Shown here: positions 50,430 through 60,147 of the stretch, in pieces | How the letters are laid out: each line of letters begins with the position of its first letter | Numbering within the stretch: the first letter of the stretch is position 1 | NCBI GenBank assembly: GCA_003712165.1 | Contig: RHLH01000001.1 | Coordinates: forward strand, 1,240,001 to 1,304,000 | Source of the DNA: Phycisphaera sp. | GTDB taxonomy: Bacteria; Planctomycetota; Phycisphaerae; Phycisphaerales; UBA1924 | Direction of reading: 5' to 3' | Length of the DNA: 64,000 nucleotides | Made by a program: the position numbers and the translations under genes | Notes under the pieces: model-generated | Seen by the model: the letters and a program-made list of their open reading frames with translations, nothing else | What the model was told of the DNA's origin: nothing | Databases searched by the model: none

Positions 50430-51676
50430 CCAAAGCCCTTCTCGCATTTTGGTGCCTCCTGCTCGCCGGGTGCAACATCCCCTCGCCGCTGGCGCCTGAA
50501 GCGACAGAGCCCGAGCACCGAGCGCCCGAGACAGCGACTGAGATTGTCCCAGCCGACGACCAGAGCATCTGGCCCCAGCGAGTGGGAAGCCGCAAGGGCG
50601 TGGTCATCGAGGACACGCGCCCGATTTCCAACTGGCGCACTGCTCGAGTTCCAAACGACCAGCGGCTCGTTCCCTATGAGATCGAGCGAGAGCAGTTCGC
50701 CGCGTTCAATGACGCGATGGGCACGCAGTACACCCCGGCCTTCGAGCCCGGCGGCGGATTCGTCGTTATCCCATACATCACTGAGAGCGGTCCCGACGGC
50801 AAGGACCACTTCGTGTTCTACTCCGCAGCCGAAGGCGCTGAGGCCGGGGTCGCTAAAGTGCAGCGAACATGGTTCACCTACGACGAACCAGATGATGTCG
50901 AACCGATCGGTCTTGCTGTGCTCATGCCCGGCATCTTTGCGACGCCACGCGACGTGAGTGATCGCGCGGAGCGAGGCCTGCTGATGCGGGGCTGGGCGGT
51001 GCTGCGGATGCTGAGCCCGCCTTCGCGGATGACGGAGCACACTGAATACACCATTGATGCTGAGGAATCCGAGACGACGATTCGATCGATAGCACTCGAT
51101 TTGGACAACCGTGCCGCGGAAGCATCATTTGCTGTTCAAAGCGCGGCAGAACATGTGACTTCAGGTGAGTCCGGATTGCGCGACAAGCCCCGGATCATCA
51201 TCGGCATGAGCGGCACCGCTATAGCGTTGCCCACGATCATTGCATACGAACCCGAGACATACAACGCCGCCGTGGTGATCGGTGGTGGGGCAAATTCATA
51301 TAGAATCGCGATCGAGAGCTCGTACCGTGACTGGATTGATTCGATCCAGATCTACAGTGACGTCGGTCCCCCAGACACAAGTCACTATCCGCGATGGCTG
51401 TTCACATATGAAGAGACGTATTTCAGCCACTCAAGACTCGACGGCGTCCACACCGCCCAATTCATGACTCATATTCCAACCCTCATGATCCACGGCAGCT
51501 CGGATACCGCGGTACCCGCCTCCTCGGGCGATCTGCTCTGGGAGAAGCTCGGCAAGCCCGAACGCTGGGTCATGCCCGTCGGGCATGAGCTTCTGTTCGC
51601 CGCGATTCCCCTTCGCATGGTCGCCATCCTCGACTGGCTCGAAGAGAACACGGGTGTCGGGGGTGAAGCGCGATGA
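50426..51676 (+). CDS. Alpha/beta-hydrolase-like lipoprotein
   Basis: A 416-residue lipoprotein (signal TKALLAFWCLLLAGC, lipobox LAGC). The body resembles an alpha/beta hydrolase: IGLAVLMPGIFATPRDV (oxyanion strand), a nucleophile elbow IIIGMSGTAIALPTI, an Asp in PTLMIHGSSDTAVPAS and a His in MPVGHELLF. The elbow reads GMSGT rather than GxSxG, so the serine position is tentative. It starts at GTG 50426, overlapping the galE stop, and its own stop overlaps the next gene (ATGA). Possibly an esterase acting at the envelope; substrate unknown. Confidence 0.7.
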   Translation: MTKALLAFWCLLLAGCNIPSPLAPEATEPEHRAPETATEIVPADDQSIWPQRVGSRKGVVIEDTRPISNWRTARVPNDQRLVPYEIEREQFAAFNDAMGTQYTPAFEPGGGFVVIPYITESGPDGKDHFVFYSAAEGAEAGVAKVQRTWFTYDEPDDVEPIGLAVLMPGIFATPRDVSDRAERGLLMRGWAVLRMLSPPSRMTEHTEYTIDAEESETTIRSIALDLDNRAAEASFAVQSAAEHVTSGESGLRDKPRIIIGMSGTAIALPTIIAYEPETYNAAVVIGGGANSYRIAIESSYRDWIDSIQIYSDVGPPDTSHYPRWLFTYEETYFSHSRLDGVHTAQFMTHIPTLMIHGSSDTAVPASSGDLLWEKLGKPERWVMPVGHELLFAAIPLRMVAILDWLEENTGVGGEAR

Positions 51677-52587
51677 TCGTTGTGGTCAGCCCATATCACA
51701 TGACATCTCGCGAGCCCGCCGCGATGGTCTCGATGGTCCTTGCTCGCAACATCGTGACAGCGATGCCAACACCAGCCGGCTCGCTCTCGAAGGAATCGGT
51801 CTCGGAGGCTGCTTCTCGCGTGCCCAGGTACGTCGAACTCATGGAATCGTGGGATTGGGCATCGCCCATGTTCGCGGGCGGGATCTGCGGCACATCATTC
51901 GCAGGTGAAGACCCGCTCGACGAGGTGCTCGGTGTCTGCGACGACATCGAGCAGGACGATCTCTACGCGCCGCTTCGGCCTTTCATGAGAACCGTGCTCG
52001 AACAGGAGAGCGACACCGTCATCAGCGCGATCAGCAGAGACGTGATCAAGGCGGGGCCTGATCCGTCGATCAGTGTGCCGCTCACCGCTGCGATCGATCG
52101 GTTCGCATCGAGACACGGGCTGATCGCGGTCCGGAGCGAATCTAAGTCCGCTGCTCAGAAGGCAGAACAGAAACTCGCGAGGCCGCTCGTGAAGTTCGCG
52201 TTCGAGACAATCCTGCAGGCGCCTTCGAATCGGCTTCTCGAGATGCGCACGACCTTCGAGGTGGAACTGGATCGGCTCCGCGAGGCTCTCGATGCCGAGG
52301 ATGAGTCCGCTGCGCGGGTCGCTGCGGATTTGCTCACCCAGTCGTTCGAGCGCGAGCGAGAGGACCTCTTGCGGGTCGAGGACCCCGACGATGTGCGAGC
52401 AGTTTCAGGGCTCGTTTCGTTGACGCTCGCCGAGCTACCGGAGGACGCGGTCCTGCTTTCGAGCGCAGCCGCTGCAACCCGTGTGCTCGGGAGGCAGGGA
52501 GAGTCCGCCTTCAGCAGCGCTGGTCCGGTCGGCACAGTCCGGTCGCTCACGATCCGCCCCATCGGCGGGCGCACCCCCCGGTGCTAG
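51673..52587 (+). CDS. Hypothetical protein, 304 aa
   Basis: I do not recognise this protein. The N-terminal half has short hydrophobic patches (MIVVVSPYHMTSREPAAMVSMVLARNIVT) but no signal peptide. The central part (residues about 100-250) is helical and charged (SESKSAAQKAEQKLARPLVKFAFETILQ, EVELDRLREALDAEDESAARVAADLL), followed by VSGLVSLTLAELPEDAVLLSSAAAATRVL. It is coupled by ATGA to the hydrolase-like lipoprotein and lies just before the DUF255 gene. Context suggests a planctomycete-specific envelope operon with galE, but no function can be named. Confidence 0.6.
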   Translation: MIVVVSPYHMTSREPAAMVSMVLARNIVTAMPTPAGSLSKESVSEAASRVPRYVELMESWDWASPMFAGGICGTSFAGEDPLDEVLGVCDDIEQDDLYAPLRPFMRTVLEQESDTVISAISRDVIKAGPDPSISVPLTAAIDRFASRHGLIAVRSESKSAAQKAEQKLARPLVKFAFETILQAPSNRLLEMRTTFEVELDRLREALDAEDESAARVAADLLTQSFEREREDLLRVEDPDDVRAVSGLVSLTLAELPEDAVLLSSAAAATRVLGRQGESAFSSAGPVGTVRSLTIRPIGGRTPRC

Positions 52588-52596
52588 GCTTCTGCG

Positions 52597-54999
52597 ATGC
52601 GTACAACAATCCCGGCAGCGATCGCAGCCCTGGCACTGACCGCCTCGGCTCAGCAAGCCCATCAACCCGAGGCGAAGCCCATGCACACCAACCGCCTCAC
52701 AGGCGAGACGAGCCCCTACCTGCTTCAGCACGCGCACAACCCTGTGGATTGGTTTCCTTGGGGTGATGAAGCATTCGAAGAGGCGCGCAGACGCGATGTT
52801 CCCATCTTCCTCTCGATCGGTTACTCGACCTGCTACTGGTGCCACGTCATGGAACGCGAGAGCTTCGAGAGTGAGGCAACCGCGCGAGTGATGAATGAAC
52901 ATTACGTCTGTGTCAAAGTCGACCGCGAGGAGCGACCAGACGTCGACGACATCTACATGGCTGCGACGCAGGCCCTGACCGGTCGGGGCGGCTGGCCCAT
53001 GAGTGTCTGGCTCGAACCCGAGTCGCTCCGCCCGTTCTACGCGGGGACGTACTTCCCGCCCGAACAGCGTCACGGCATGCCCGCGTTCACCGATGTCCTC
53101 CTCGGCATCAGCGAGGCATGGAAGGGCGACCGACGCCAAGAGATCATCGAACAGTCGCAGTCGCTCGCCGACGCCGTCCGCCATCAACTCGAAGAGCGTG
53201 AGGCTCCGGTCGTGGTCGGCGAGAATGAGATCATGGATGCGGTCAGCGGCTTGCTCCGGATCTACGACTCGCAGTGGGGCGGCTTCGGCGGCGCACCCAA
53301 GTTTCCACAGCCCACGTACATCGAGTTCCTGCTCGCGGTTCGAGATTCTGCCGACGAGTCAACGAGACAAGCCATCGATCAGTCGGTCCGAGGGACGCTC
53401 GATAAGATGATGATTGGCGGCATCCGCGACCACGTGGGGGGAGGCTTCCACCGTTATAGCGTCGATGCGGAGTGGACGGTCCCGCACTTCGAGAAGATGC
53501 TCTACGACCAGGGGCAGTTGCTCTCTGTGTACGCGAAAGCCGCGGCGGTTTACGAGGACAGCGAGTACGAACGCACCGCGATAGAGATCGCAGACTATGT
53601 CCTGCGAGAGATGACCGACGAGAGCGGCGCGTTCTACAGCGCACAGGACGCAGAAGTCGACGGCAAAGAAGGCCTGAACTACCTCTGGCTCGAATCAGAG
53701 CTGCGCGATGTCCTGACCGAGGATGAATCTAAGCTCGCGCTCGATGTCTACAGCGTCGCCTCGGGCCCGAACTTCCAGGATCCGCATCACCCCGACGAAC
53801 CGGCCCGGAACGTGCTTCGTTTCTCCGAGCGCCCCGAGCAGACCGCCGCTCGATTGGGTCTCTCGGTTGATGAGCTGCACGCGAAGCTGGACGCGGTCAA
53901 CGCGAAGCTCAAGTCCGCGCGCGACGAACGCAAACAACCGGGGCTGGATGACAAGATCCTGACATCGTGGAACGCGATCGCGATCCACGGGCTCGCCTCG
54001 CTCGGGAATGTCTCAGGAAACCAGGCCTACACAGACGCCGCTGTCAGGGCGACAGATGTGATTCTGACAACGATGCGCGACGGCGAGGGCACGCTCCTGC
54101 GCACCGCGCGAGCCGGCGAAGCAAAGACACCCGCGTTCTTCGAGGACTACGCATGGCTGACCGCTGCGTTGATTGAGCTTCATCATGCTTCAGATGACAC
54201 GAAGTGGCTCGACAAGGCCTCGTCGCTCGCCGAGGAAGCCGAAAGCATCTTCGGTGACCCGGACTCGGGCGGATTCTTCGATACTCGCGAGAACCAATCT
54301 GATCTCTTCGTTCGTGGGCAGATCATCTACGATGGAGCGATCCCGAGCGCAACCAGCGTCTTCCTGAACGCGCTCATTGATCTGTCCACACTCACCGGCG
54401 AACAGTGGTTTGCCAGCCGCGCGGCGCGTGGTCTAGTGGCAACCAGCGGCGCGATCCACAGGGCACCCGTGGGGTATGTCAACTCTGCGCGTGGGCTCTA
54501 CCGGGCGTTGTCATCGGACATCCCGCTCGCCCAGGCGCTGCAGGCCGCGGGTGCGAAGCAGCCCGCTCAATCACATGAGAACGCTGAGAGTTTCCAGGCG
54601 GTCGAGGTCTTTGCCGATACTGAGCGGATCAGTTTGAAACCCGGAGAAGTCGAGACATTCCGCGTCAAGCTGCAGATCGCCGACGGCTACCACATCGTCG
54701 CAGCGGACCCGGGGCCCGACGCCGCCGACATGCTCGAGCCGTTGCGTGTTGGTGTCGTTGGAGGAACCGGTGTTGGTGCCTTCGCCGATTACCCGGCGGG
54801 CGTGAGCTACAGAACAGAGGGTGTTGAGGGTGAGCTGCTCGTGTACTCGAGCGAAGTCGAATTCGACATTGTCCTCGAAGCCGAGAATGAGCGAGCCGGG
54901 CGCCCGATTGTCATCGTTACCTTTCAGGCGTGCAGCGACACGGAGTGTCTGCAGCCGCAGACCGTCGAGCTCGATGTGGCGATCGATGTGACGAACTAG
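52597..54999 (+). CDS. Thioredoxin-like DUF255 (YyaL/SPATA20) protein with DsbD-like C-terminus
   Basis: An 800-residue protein. Signal peptide [12 protein letters not shown] is likely. The DUF255 domain begins [34 protein letters not shown] and carries the thioredoxin-like CxxC in [21 protein letters not shown]. An alpha/alpha-toroid glycosidase-like region follows ([58 protein letters not shown]). A C-terminal domain of about 130 residues resembles the DsbD N-terminal beta domain ([22 protein letters not shown] ... [15 protein letters not shown]). This fusion is unusual. Role: periplasmic redox or thiol enzyme, not proven. Confidence 0.9.
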   Translation: MRTTIPAAIAALALTASAQQAHQPEAKPMHTNRLTGETSPYLLQHAHNPVDWFPWGDEAFEEARRRDVPIFLSIGYSTCYWCHVMERESFESEATARVMNEHYVCVKVDREERPDVDDIYMAATQALTGRGGWPMSVWLEPESLRPFYAGTYFPPEQRHGMPAFTDVLLGISEAWKGDRRQEIIEQSQSLADAVRHQLEEREAPVVVGENEIMDAVSGLLRIYDSQWGGFGGAPKFPQPTYIEFLLAVRDSADESTRQAIDQSVRGTLDKMMIGGIRDHVGGGFHRYSVDAEWTVPHFEKMLYDQGQLLSVYAKAAAVYEDSEYERTAIEIADYVLREMTDESGAFYSAQDAEVDGKEGLNYLWLESELRDVLTEDESKLALDVYSVASGPNFQDPHHPDEPARNVLRFSERPEQTAARLGLSVDELHAKLDAVNAKLKSARDERKQPGLDDKILTSWNAIAIHGLASLGNVSGNQAYTDAAVRATDVILTTMRDGEGTLLRTARAGEAKTPAFFEDYAWLTAALIELHHASDDTKWLDKASSLAEEAESIFGDPDSGGFFDTRENQSDLFVRGQIIYDGAIPSATSVFLNALIDLSTLTGEQWFASRAARGLVATSGAIHRAPVGYVNSARGLYRALSSDIPLAQALQAAGAKQPAQSHENAESFQAVEVFADTERISLKPGEVETFRVKLQIADGYHIVAADPGPDAADMLEPLRVGVVGGTGVGAFADYPAGVSYRTEGVEGELLVYSSEVEFDIVLEAENERAGRPIVIVTFQACSDTECLQPQTVELDVAIDVTN

Positions 55000-56063
55000 A
55001 GATCGTCCGTCTTCATGATTTCGCGCAGGACGGCGGTCGCGTACGACCCGGGCGGGAGATCGAACGCGAGACGCACATACCCGCCGTGCTCATCGATCCC
55101 GCCCTCGACGTCGGCATCTGCCAGCGGAATCCGCAGCGGGCGGCGCACGCCCGGTACGAGTTTGGACTGTGAACTCCTGGCGAAGTCATCGGGAGTAAGC
55201 TCGAACTTCGCAAGCGCTGCGACCTCGCCATCGTCGCAGGCCCCGGAACAGCGTGACATCTTATCGCCCCACATGGGGCCGCTCGGGCTGATCTCGAACG
55301 ATGCAAGTCTCGCCCTCAATTCCTGGTCTCTAATCGCATCGGCATCAACCGTGAACACAGATCCTGAGTCGTGCTTCCACGCGAGATCGCCCTCGCATAC
55401 CTCGCCCAGTGTGCCCGATTCGATGCGTCGATCGAGCACCTCGTTGAAGACGGCAGACTGAAGCGCATTCAGGAAGAGCCGGCGGCGCCCGACACCGAAC
55501 TTTCGCCTGGATTCACCGGTCAATATCGCCCGGCCGAGCTCGTGGTTGTCGCCCCGGCTGCCGAAGCGCTGGACCCCGAACCTGTTAGGTACGCCCAGTT
55601 TCTCAAGTGTTCGCACGATCGCAAGCGCGCGAGGCGCAGTTGTCATGTCGATGCCACGGATCTTGATGCTAAACCGGTTCGACTTCAGGTGTCCCATCCT
55701 GAGCTTGTTTGTGTGCATGTCAGCCCAGAGCACACCCATCGACGGGTGCTGAAGCATCGGGAAGCTGTCGATCGTCTTGCCTGGCGTGTGGATGCTTACG
55801 AGCTGGCGGGTGATCGCTTTCGCATCCTTCTGCCCAGCAACGCCCACATCACGCTCGCGGACACCGAAGTGTTCGGCGAGTTCTTTGGCCATCTCACGAG
55901 TGTCGATGCCGCGCTTCTCGACGAAGAGGTAGCAATGCTCGCCCTCGCCCGAAGGCTGGTACAGGGGTTGCTCTTCGACGATGAAGTCCTCGGGGCGTTC
56001 CTTGATCGTGCCCCCGATGCCCGCTTGATCGTGCGTGAGATAGACAGCGTCGGTCGAAATCAA
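54996..56063 (-). CDS. truD: tRNA pseudouridine(13) synthase TruD
   Basis: TruD isomerises U13 in tRNA(Glu). The 355-residue protein has [41 protein letters not shown] with the catalytic Asp in the GxKDxxA motif, [12 protein letters not shown], and [21 protein letters not shown], which are the family hallmarks. C-terminal [17 protein letters not shown] is also canonical. The 3' end overlaps the convergent DUF255 stop by 4 bases, and the start overlaps the stop of the bifunctional-nuclease gene (ATGA), so both are one transcript. Confidence 0.94.
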   Translation of the reverse strand: MISTDAVYLTHDQAGIGGTIKERPEDFIVEEQPLYQPSGEGEHCYLFVEKRGIDTREMAKELAEHFGVRERDVGVAGQKDAKAITRQLVSIHTPGKTIDSFPMLQHPSMGVLWADMHTNKLRMGHLKSNRFSIKIRGIDMTTAPRALAIVRTLEKLGVPNRFGVQRFGSRGDNHELGRAILTGESRRKFGVGRRRLFLNALQSAVFNEVLDRRIESGTLGEVCEGDLAWKHDSGSVFTVDADAIRDQELRARLASFEISPSGPMWGDKMSRCSGACDDGEVAALAKFELTPDDFARSSQSKLVPGVRRPLRIPLADADVEGGIDEHGGYVRLAFDLPPGSYATAVLREIMKTDDL

Positions 56064-56491
56064 ATCTCTTCTCGCGTGGCGGACTCGATGACGTCCTCTG
56101 CGACATAAATCGGGGTATCCGAGGCGACGCCGAGCGCGATCGCGTCGCTGGGTCGGCTATCGATCTTGATCAACTTATCCGAGGATGTACGCACCCAGAG
56201 CTCCGCAAAGAACGTGTGCTCGCTGAGCGTCGTGATGCCGATACGTTCGATCCGGCCGCCCATCTCGCGGATGACGTCTGCGAGCAGGTCGTGCGTTTGG
56301 GGGCGTTCGATCTGGACGCCCTTCAGCCTTCTGTCGATCGCCTGAGCTTCGGGCAGACCAATCACAATCGGGAACGAGCGGGGCTCACCCGTCAGCTCTT
56401 CGCCGGGTTCGGCTACTTCGCGAAGCTCGATCAGCTGGCAGTCTGAGAGCTCGCGGATCAGAATTCGTGACAGTTCCATCCGAACATCCAT
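56060..56491 (-). CDS. Bifunctional nuclease family protein (DUF151)
   Basis: A 143-residue DUF151/BFN-domain protein: FPIVIGLPEAQAIDRRLKGVQIERPQTHDLLADVIREMGGRIERIGITTLSEHTFFAELWV and SRPSDAIALGVASDTPIYVAEDVIE, matching the conserved 'I.I...EA..I...L.g....RP.THDL' and 'RPSDAIALA' motifs. Some members have nuclease activity; the role here is unknown. ATG 56491 has a GGGAGGGG ribosome-binding site 9 bases upstream; ATG 56479 is a possible alternative. Its stop overlaps the truD start by ATGA. Confidence 0.9.
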   Translation of the reverse strand: MDVRMELSRILIRELSDCQLIELREVAEPGEELTGEPRSFPIVIGLPEAQAIDRRLKGVQIERPQTHDLLADVIREMGGRIERIGITTLSEHTFFAELWVRTSSDKLIKIDSRPSDAIALGVASDTPIYVAEDVIESATREEI

Positions 56492-56544
56492 CGGCGTTCA
56501 CCCCTCCCGGTGCATCTGGCCTGGCTGCTATCCTAGCTTCAGCG

Positions 56545-56976
56545 ATGGCTATCCGATTCCGCAACAAGCAGCCCGAGCCCAGGCTCGAGATGATGCCCCT
56601 TCTGGACGTCGTCTTTCTGCTGCTGACGTTCTTCGCGTTCGCGCTCATGGTCATGGTCCGGGCCGACACCGTGGATGTCGAACTGCCCGTGATCGACCCG
56701 ACGGGCAACGCTCGCCAGGGACCGCCTCCGATCGTCGTTTCGCTCGCGGACGACGGCAGATTCGCGCTCAACGGCGAGTTCATCGAGCAGATCGCGATCC
56801 CCGAAGCCGTCAACACAGCCGTCGCGGATAGCCCCGATTCACCCGTGGTGCTTGAGATCGACGTCGGCTCCGAGAGCGGCAAGCTCATCGAACTCGTCCA
56901 GCAACTCCGCAGCGCGGGAGTAGAGCAGTTCAGCATCCTCGGCAATCGGCGCGAGGATCAGCCGGTGTCCGAGTGA
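56545..56976 (+). CDS. ExbD/TolR biopolymer transport protein
   Basis: A 143-residue ExbD/TolR homolog. The single membrane helix is MMPLLDVVFLLLTFFAFALMVMV, with the proton-accepting Asp in PLLDVVFLLLTFF. The periplasmic domain is PPPIVVSLADDGRFALNGEFI, then VVLEIDVGSESGKLIELVQQLRSAGVEQFSIL. It should transduce proton-motive force to a TonB or TolA partner. No exbB/tolQ gene is in the window; a TonB-like gene lies at 58267. ATG 56545 begins with a short basic N-terminus. It faces the TlpA-like gene, with stops abutting. Confidence 0.9.
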   Translation: MAIRFRNKQPEPRLEMMPLLDVVFLLLTFFAFALMVMVRADTVDVELPVIDPTGNARQGPPPIVVSLADDGRFALNGEFIEQIAIPEAVNTAVADSPDSPVVLEIDVGSESGKLIELVQQLRSAGVEQFSILGNRREDQPVSE

Positions 56977-58218
56977 TCAGTCCACCTGCTCGAATTGTCT
57001 GACGTACCGATCGAAGAACTCGTACTCACCTGAGCCGTAGTCGAAGAAATCTCTCGCCCAGATCGCGTTCTTGACCGCCTCATCCTGATTTCCCGCCGCG
57101 AACTGTGCGCGCGCCAGCACGAGGATGTGTTCGGGGTGCGGCTGCCGGCTCACGACGAGCTCTGCCGCTGCAACCGCGGCCTCCCGGCCCTCATCTCCCG
57201 GGTCGACGTCGCCAGTGAACAAGTTGACGAAGCTGAGCAATGTCTCGTTGTCGTCGAAGTAGGGGCCATCGATCATCTGCACGAAGAATGCACTCGCCTC
57301 TTCGGGTTTGTTCCGCTCATAGAGCAAAACCTCTGCCTTGCGCAGAGCGAGCCCGCTGTTGTTCTCAGGTTCGAGTGAGACGATCTCGTCGATGATCGTC
57401 AGAGCACCCTCGACATCACCCCCGCCCCAGAGGCTGCCCATCTCCTCGGTGAGTTCCTGAACCCGCTCAGTTCGTTTCTGAGCTTCGCGCGCGTGCATGA
57501 TCTCTGCTCTGGCTTCATCCACCGCTTCAGCGACATCGTACGTATCGCTCATGATCTCGCGAAGGACCCGATCGATCACGGGTTCACCGAACTCGCCCTC
57601 GGGTGTGTTTGGATTCCCGATCCAGACGACAGTGCCATTGCGGTCCACAACATACGTGGACGGGATGCTGTCTCGACCGGATGTATCGAGCCACGCAGAT
57701 TTCGTACCACCTGCATCAAGCACGACATCGAATGAGATGTCTTCCGACCGGCGTTCGAGGAACCGCTGGACCTGCTCGTGAGCGCTGTCACCCGTGTCAA
57801 TGCTGACCGCGATCACCTTGAGACCCTGGTCGGCGTACTTGTTCTGCAGTTTGCTCAGATGAGGCATCGCACGCACACATGGACCGCACCACGTCGCCCA
57901 GAGATCTACGACATGCACGCTCCCAAGCGCCAGCCGAGACCTTGGCTCGCCCTGATACCAGTGCTCGGCGTCAATCAAAGGGGCAGGATCGCCCACCAGC
58001 AGGCGACCCTGCTCGAAGGGCTCACGCGCAGGGACAGTATCGACCTCTAGCTCGGGCGTGCCTGCGACTTCATCTGCCAACTCGGGAGTTTCTTGTCCGC
58101 TCGGCTCGGCCCTGGTCGGCGGCGGGGTCGGCTTGCCCGGCGCGAGGATCACGCCCGTGGCGATCACACCCCCTACAAGCGCTACGCCTAGTGCAATTCT
58201 GAGCCCGGTACCTGCCAT
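56977..58218 (-). CDS. TlpA/ResA-like thioredoxin with TPR-like C-terminus, membrane-anchored
   Basis: A 413-residue exported protein with an N-terminal membrane helix (LRIALGVALVGGVIATGVILA). After a Pro/Glu-rich linker, a TlpA-type thioredoxin domain at about residues 95-225 contains the redox motif WATWCGPCVRAMPHLSKLQ, IAVSIDTGD and IPSTYVVDRNGTVVWIG. The C-terminal 180 residues are helical TPR-like repeats (ALTIIDEIVSLEPENNSGLALRKAEVLLYE, HILVLARAQFAAGNQDEAVKNAIWARDFF). Probably a periplasmic disulfide reductase. The stop codons of this gene and exbD are back to back. Confidence 0.88.
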   Translation of the reverse strand: MAGTGLRIALGVALVGGVIATGVILAPGKPTPPPTRAEPSGQETPELADEVAGTPELEVDTVPAREPFEQGRLLVGDPAPLIDAEHWYQGEPRSRLALGSVHVVDLWATWCGPCVRAMPHLSKLQNKYADQGLKVIAVSIDTGDSAHEQVQRFLERRSEDISFDVVLDAGGTKSAWLDTSGRDSIPSTYVVDRNGTVVWIGNPNTPEGEFGEPVIDRVLREIMSDTYDVAEAVDEARAEIMHAREAQKRTERVQELTEEMGSLWGGGDVEGALTIIDEIVSLEPENNSGLALRKAEVLLYERNKPEEASAFFVQMIDGPYFDDNETLLSFVNLFTGDVDPGDEGREAAVAAAELVVSRQPHPEHILVLARAQFAAGNQDEAVKNAIWARDFFDYGSGEYEFFDRYVRQFEQVD

Positions 58219-58266
58219 CAGTCGCTTCTCCGTGAATCGCGGCCTGTGTCATGCTACCGTTTACGC

Positions 58267-59124
58267 ATGGATGGTGTTCGGTCATCCCGGCGCACGGTTG
58301 GTATTTGCCTGCTCGTGAGTTTTATGTTCCACGCGGCGGTGATCCTCATGCTCGCCTCCCCCGACTCGGCGCTCGCGTCCGTGTTTCTTCAGAAAGCTGT
58401 CCCGGACAAGAAGCCCAAGACCAGACTCGGCATCGACAACGGCGAGCCTGTCTCGATCGCGTGGATCGGGTTCAACGAAGAGACACCGCACGCGGCTGTC
58501 AAAGCGGAGACGCTTCAGCCCCAGCTCTCCGTCGAGGCAATTCAGGCGAGCGTGCAGGCAACCAGAGTGGTTCAGCAACAACTCTCTGAGTCCGCGCAAA
58601 CGCTGAGTGAATCGGTGCTCGATCGACTCAACTCGGTCGCCGAGCTCGCGGCCAAGCTCGAAGACACGAAGAAGAAAGCCGAGCAGGCAAAGCAAGCCAA
58701 GCAGCGGCAAGAGCAGCAGGAACCTCAGCCTAAACCCCAGCTCGCCGAGCCTGTGAAAGAGGCAATCCAGGACGACCGAGAATCGGACGCGACCTCTCCA
58801 GTCCAGGTGAGGACGAGCAACCTGGGCAAGGTGCTCGCGCGAGAGGGGATGCGCATCCAGACCTTCAGGCCGCAGTTTGATGCCACCACGAAAATGCACG
58901 AGCTCCGAGCCCGTAACGGCAGCGTGACCGCGATCATCCACTTCGGCAAGGACGGCTCGGTCCTCAGTGCATCCATCAAACCGGGGACAGAGTCAGGCGC
59001 TCCAACCATCGATGAGCCGATACTTGACTGTGTGTACCGCTGGAGGGCTTCGGGCAAAGATATCGATGAGCTCCCAACTACCGCTGGCGCGTACATCGAG
59101 ACGCAGATCCAGATTTTGTTCTAA
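58267..59124 (+). CDS. TonB-like energy-transducing protein
   Basis: A 285-residue protein with a TonB architecture. N-terminal membrane helix (VGICLLVSFMFHAAVILMLA) with the SxxxH-like Ser/His typical of TonB/TolA helices. The middle is Gln/Lys/Glu/Ala-rich (AKLEDTKKKAEQAKQAKQRQEQQEP). The C-terminal domain at about 205-285 (NGSVTAIIHFGKDGSVLSASIKPGTESGAPTIDEPILDCVYRWRASG) is TonB-like. It follows exbD by about 1.3 kb on the same strand, separated by the TlpA-like gene on the other strand. No receptor gene is visible nearby. Confidence 0.78.
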   Translation: MDGVRSSRRTVGICLLVSFMFHAAVILMLASPDSALASVFLQKAVPDKKPKTRLGIDNGEPVSIAWIGFNEETPHAAVKAETLQPQLSVEAIQASVQATRVVQQQLSESAQTLSESVLDRLNSVAELAAKLEDTKKKAEQAKQAKQRQEQQEPQPKPQLAEPVKEAIQDDRESDATSPVQVRTSNLGKVLAREGMRIQTFRPQFDATTKMHELRARNGSVTAIIHFGKDGSVLSASIKPGTESGAPTIDEPILDCVYRWRASGKDIDELPTTAGAYIETQIQILF

Positions 59125-59142
59125 AGGGGCAGGGCAGCACAG

Positions 59143-59709
59143 ATGACACACGCCGCACTCATCGCTGCCCTCATGCTGATCGCACCGAGCCAACAACCGG
59201 AACTGAAGCCCGTCGAGGAGGGCTTCGAGGATGTCTCCCCGCTCGCCTCGCCCAACCGCCTTGAGCCCATTGATCTGCGCAGGCCAACAGGATTTGAGCA
59301 GGTCTACGAGATCACAACCCCTACGGGCGAGAAGGCCTTCGTCCGCATCGACAACGGCCTCGTCGCCATTTTCGATCGATCCGACTACCTCGCGGGCACC
59401 GACAGGGCATTCATCCCGCCAAACACCCGGTTCAAGATCGGTACCCAGGGGCTCACGGCGAGGAGTGATCAGACGATCGAAACCACACCCGCCTCGGGCC
59501 GAATCGATCGGCGTGTTTCGAATCGCGTTCCGAATCGTCCAGCCGGATTCAGACCCGCTCAACAGCGAGCAGAACAGGCACAGGAATCTGAGGAAGAGGG
59601 GGATCGAAACGTCGCAGCGGTCGAGGGCCCGCCCTCGATCGTGACCAACGAAATCTACCGGAGGCTCAGGCTCACACAACTTTTGTTGGACGCCATCGAA
59701 AAACCGTGA
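59143..59709 (+). CDS. Secreted hypothetical protein, 188 aa
   Basis: I do not recognise this protein. It has a signal peptide (AALIAALMLIAPSQQ), a short folded core (EQVYEITTPTGEKAFVRIDNGLVAIFDRSDYLA, FIPPNTRFKIGT), a basic, Pro/Gln/Arg-rich low-complexity stretch, and a C-terminal helix (NEIYRRLRLTQLLLDAI). It follows the TonB-like gene by 18 bases and is likely co-transcribed. Its partner or role cannot be inferred. Confidence 0.6.
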   Translation: MTHAALIAALMLIAPSQQPELKPVEEGFEDVSPLASPNRLEPIDLRRPTGFEQVYEITTPTGEKAFVRIDNGLVAIFDRSDYLAGTDRAFIPPNTRFKIGTQGLTARSDQTIETTPASGRIDRRVSNRVPNRPAGFRPAQQRAEQAQESEEEGDRNVAAVEGPPSIVTNEIYRRLRLTQLLLDAIEKP

Positions 59710-59781
59710 AACGCGGTGTTGTGGATTCCGTATGACGCTCCGTACGTCTGTAGTAAACGCTAACCAGTACGGGGTACCCAG

Positions 59782-60135
59782 ATGAAAACCAAGCTTCTCG
59801 CCGCTGCCTTGACAGCCGCAATGCTCCTCCCAGCCGCCGGCTGCATCAGCGGCAGCTCTCACTCCACGCTTTCCGGCAATTACATCGGCTCGGGCACTTT
59901 CAAACGGATCAAGATCGGCGAGACGACCGAGTCGTGGGTCTTGGCGGCACTCGGTCAGCCGACTCGGCGTTCGCAAGTCGAGGGTGGGGAGCTCTGGGCG
60001 TACGAATACGAGCGGACCGAACGCAGCAAGGGCTCGGTTCTCCTCATCGTCGGCGGCTCTAGCTCCGAAGAGACTGCCGGCGGGACGTACGTTGAGATCA
60101 AAGACGGCATCGTCACCGACGCCTGGCGTGACTAA
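59782..60135 (+). CDS. BamE/SmpA-like small lipoprotein
   Basis: A 117-residue lipoprotein with a signal (LLAAALTAAMLLPAAGC, lipobox PAAGC). The mature domain resembles SmpA/OmlA (BamE): FKRIKIGETTESWVLAALGQPTRRSQVEGGELWAYEYER, with the pattern 'i..G.t...v...lG.P'. BamE is a part of the outer-membrane assembly machine in proteobacteria; planctomycete homologs are not well studied, and generic DUF4124-like lipoproteins share the pattern. The upstream gap has no distinct terminator. The gene converges on floA. Confidence 0.75.
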   Translation: MKTKLLAAALTAAMLLPAAGCISGSSHSTLSGNYIGSGTFKRIKIGETTESWVLAALGQPTRRSQVEGGELWAYEYERTERSKGSVLLIVGGSSSEETAGGTYVEIKDGIVTDAWRD

Positions 60136-60147
60136 CCGGGTTGATGC

